Shown here piece by piece: positions 62,094-64,000 of a stretch of 64,000 nt of DNA (within the stretch, counting starts at the first letter, position 1; each line of letters opens with the position of its first letter). The stretch is taken from contig NZ_NUNF01000032.1 of the NCBI RefSeq assembly GCF_002585305.1, positions 1 through 64,000 of the forward strand, read 5' to 3'. Source of the stretch: Bacillus sp. AFS037270. Lineage in GTDB: Bacteria; Bacillota; Bacilli; Bacillales_B; DSM-18226. The position numbers were made by a program, and so were the translations under genes. The notes under the pieces are model-generated. The model made no database searches. It saw only the letters and a program-made list of their open reading frames with translations, and had not been told where the DNA came from.

Positions 62094-64000
62094 TTGGTGA
62101 AACTGTTTGTATTCTTTGCAGTATTTTTACTTGTGATAGCTGGACATTTTTTTCCTTTACAAGCAATTGCTCAAAAGCTGGATAGTACGGTTCAATTACG
62201 CTTGCTTGAAACGACTGATGTACATATATTTTTGGCGAACTATGATTATTATCAGACAAAACAGGACAATAAGGTTGGTTTGGTGAAAACAGCAACTCTC
62301 ATCAAACAGGCAAGAGATGAAGTGAAAAATTCAATGCTGTTTGATAATGGAGATGAAATTCAAGGGAATCCTTTGGGAGACTATATGGCAAAAAAGGGGT
62401 TAAAACCTGGTGAGGTTCATCCTGTTTACAGGTCCTTTAATCTGTTGGGATACGATGCCGCCACGGTTGGAAATCATGAGTTTAATTACGGCTTAGATTT
62501 TTTAAACGAAACACTCAATGACGCGAGAATGCCTGTGGTCAACGCCAATGTGTTTAAGGCCGGAACCAATCAGCCATATTTTAAACCGTATGTTATTTTA
62601 AAGAAAACTGTGATCGATAACGTGGGGAAAAAGCACACACTCAAGGTAGGCGTGGTTGGCTTTGTTTCGCCGCAAATTATGGAATGGGATAAGGGGAATT
62701 TAGAAGGAAAAGTGGAAACTAGATCAATTGTAGAGTCGGCAAAGAAATACGTCCCATTAATGAAGAAAGAGGGGGCTGATGTGATTGTAGCTCTGGCCCA
62801 TACCGGAATTAGTGGTGAACCCTATCAGCCTGACATGGAGAATGCAGGTTATTATGTCACACAAATAAAGGACATTGATGCAGTATTCACAGGGCATCAG
62901 CATAATACCTTCCCGGGTCCTCTCTATAAGGATTTACCAAATACTAATCTGGAGAAAGGCACAATTAACGGGAAGCCGGTTGTAATGGCTGGGGCTTTCG
63001 GCAGCCATCTTGGTGTAATTGATCTTCAATTACAAAAACAGCGCGGCAAGTGGAAGGTGGTTGACAGTAAGGCTTCATTGCGGCCGATTGTAGATGCAAG
63101 TGGAAATTCTATTGTCCAAACCGACGAACAAATAATGGATAGCATCATGCCGGAGCATGAGGGCACGATCAAATATGTAAATCAACCTGTAGGTGAAACG
63201 ACCGCTCCCATTATTAGCTATTTTGCACTCGTTCAAGATGATCCATCTGTACAGATTATTAATAATGCCCAAACGGATTATTTGGTGAAAAAACTAAAAG
63301 ACCCTGCCTATAGTAAATATGCAGGAATACCGGTTCTTTCAGCGTCAGCGCCTTTTAAGGCAGGAGGGCGAGGGGGTCCAAGTTATTATACGGACATTCC
63401 TGCGGGAACATTGGCCATTAAAAATGTGGCTGACTTGTACTTGTACCCGAATACACTTCAGGCAAAATTGATCACTGGTGCACAGCTTAAAGAATGGCTG
63501 GAAATGAGTGCGGGGCAATTCAATCAAATTGATCCTGCTACCAGTGGGGAACACCAATTAATTAACTTAAGTTTTCCATCCTATAATTTTGATGTGATCG
63601 ATGGAGTTCAGTACCAAATAGATATAACCAAGCCAGCTAAATATGATGGAAACGGGAATATGATTCACTCTGGTTCTAGTCGGATTATTAATTTGACTTT
63701 TCAAGGTAAGACAGTGGCAGATGATCAAAAGTTCGTTGTGGCGACGAATAATTACCGTGCAACCAGTACCACTTTCCCTGGAGTTAGTCAAGGTGAGATT
63801 GTGTTAAAGGCTCCAGATGAAAATCGGCAAATTGTCATGGACTATATACAAGCAGACAAATCTCTTAATCCAACTGCGGATCAAAATTGGTCACTAGCAA
63901 AATTTAAAGGCATGTCCATCCTTGTATTTGATTCATCACCAAATGCTCAAAAATATCTTGGACAATATCCAAACATAAAATACATGGGTCCCTCTACCGG
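62094..64000 (+). CDS. secreted 2',3'-cyclic-nucleotide phosphodiesterase/5'-nucleotidase, cut by window end
   Basis: An open frame of about 635 codons runs to the edge of the window. After a signal peptide (KLFVFFAVFLLVIAGHFFPL, cleavage near AIA) comes a calcineurin-like metallophosphatase domain. It has LLETTDVHIF, LFDNGDEIQGNPLGDY, VGNHEFNYG, LAHTGISG and GHQHNTF, the two-metal site motifs. From about residue 360 the 5'-nucleotidase C-terminal domain follows, with SAPFKAGGRGGPSYY and FVVATNNYRA. It resembles CpdB/YfkN and would dephosphorylate nucleotides outside the cell for salvage, which fits a purine neighbourhood. The start is TTG 62094 or GTG 62097; AAGGAGGA favours the former. Confidence 0.85.
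   Translation, partial: MVKLFVFFAVFLLVIAGHFFPLQAIAQKLDSTVQLRLLETTDVHIFLANYDYYQTKQDNKVGLVKTATLIKQARDEVKNSMLFDNGDEIQGNPLGDYMAKKGLKPGEVHPVYRSFNLLGYDAATVGNHEFNYGLDFLNETLNDARMPVVNANVFKAGTNQPYFKPYVILKKTVIDNVGKKHTLKVGVVGFVSPQIMEWDKGNLEGKVETRSIVESAKKYVPLMKKEGADVIVALAHTGISGEPYQPDMENAGYYVTQIKDIDAVFTGHQHNTFPGPLYKDLPNTNLEKGTINGKPVVMAGAFGSHLGVIDLQLQKQRGKWKVVDSKASLRPIVDASGNSIVQTDEQIMDSIMPEHEGTIKYVNQPVGETTAPIISYFALVQDDPSVQIINNAQTDYLVKKLKDPAYSKYAGIPVLSASAPFKAGGRGGPSYYTDIPAGTLAIKNVADLYLYPNTLQAKLITGAQLKEWLEMSAGQFNQIDPATSGEHQLINLSFPSYNFDVIDGVQYQIDITKPAKYDGNGNMIHSGSSRIINLTFQGKTVADDQKFVVATNNYRATSTTFPGVSQGEIVLKAPDENRQIVMDYIQADKSLNPTADQNWSLAKFKGMSILVFDSSPNAQKYLGQYPNIKYMGPST

Noticed and set aside
1..64000. CRISPR arrays, tRNA or rRNA genes, integrases, transposases
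   Set aside because: None seen: no regularly spaced direct repeats, no tRNA-like cloverleaf noticed, and no transposase or recombinase motifs in the reading frames.

Overview
The window looks like chromosome of a low-GC, endospore-forming Bacillaceae (Bacillus, Neobacillus or a close genus). The grounds are AT-rich DNA, AGGAGG-type ribosome binding sites with many TTG and GTG starts, and marker genes: an H-type small acid-soluble spore protein, a spore-germination-type glycosidase, DUF3231 spore-associated proteins, a YozG/YoaS pair, a Bacillus-type cold-shock gene, and the small PurL with PurS and PurQ. I saw no rRNA, tRNA, CRISPR array, integrase or complete insertion sequence.

Layout. 1-10 kb is housekeeping and accessory: a frameshifted VIT/CCC1 transporter, a duplicated HTH/DUF2975 locus with one HTH copy decayed, a quinone reductase, a YdeI protein, an NlpC/P60 hydrolase, EamA permeases, a GH18 lipoprotein and cspB-like. 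10.2-22.5 kb is a catabolic island: phthalate-dioxygenase-like Rieske oxygenase, zinc-ribbon protein, class II aldolase-fold enzyme, Gfo/Idh/MocA dehydrogenase, fused TRAP permease with TAXI receptor, ThDP decarboxylase-like enzyme, EamA exporter, and a LysR regulator divergent from an aldehyde dehydrogenase. It most likely takes up and degrades an aromatic carboxylate or oxo acid.

22.6-29.4 kb carries the most unusual locus. It is a tightly overlapping operon of an alanyl-tRNA-synthetase-like protein without editing and C-Ala domains, an ATP-grasp ligase and an MFS transporter, divergent from a two-component regulator whose kinase gene is separated from it by a reverse-strand secreted-protein gene. 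This resembles a small biosynthesis/export/sensing unit that I cannot match to a named system.

29.4-45 kb is mixed: a truncated cspB copy, tandem DUF3231 genes, two TetR/efflux-pump pairs (DHA2 and MMPL), an AI-2E permease, a hemolysin III protein, a lipid kinase, an AEC carrier, an orphan MadM with no visible start, and sspH. 45-53.4 kb is a second aromatic module: aldehyde dehydrogenase, LysR, ThDP enzyme, MFS permease and a two-subunit Rieske dioxygenase. 53.5-62 kb holds purine synthesis genes, purF divergent from purKCSQLMN, without purE, purB, purH or purD here. The window ends inside a secreted 5'-nucleotidase/cyclic phosphodiesterase gene.

The two catabolic modules share a parts list (Rieske oxygenase, ThDP enzyme, aldehyde dehydrogenase, LysR) but use different transporters. 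A coherent reading is 2-oxo acid to aldehyde to carboxylate to dihydrodiol. Neither module contains a recognisable Rieske reductase. All identifications are from reading the translated sequences by eye; no database search was run.
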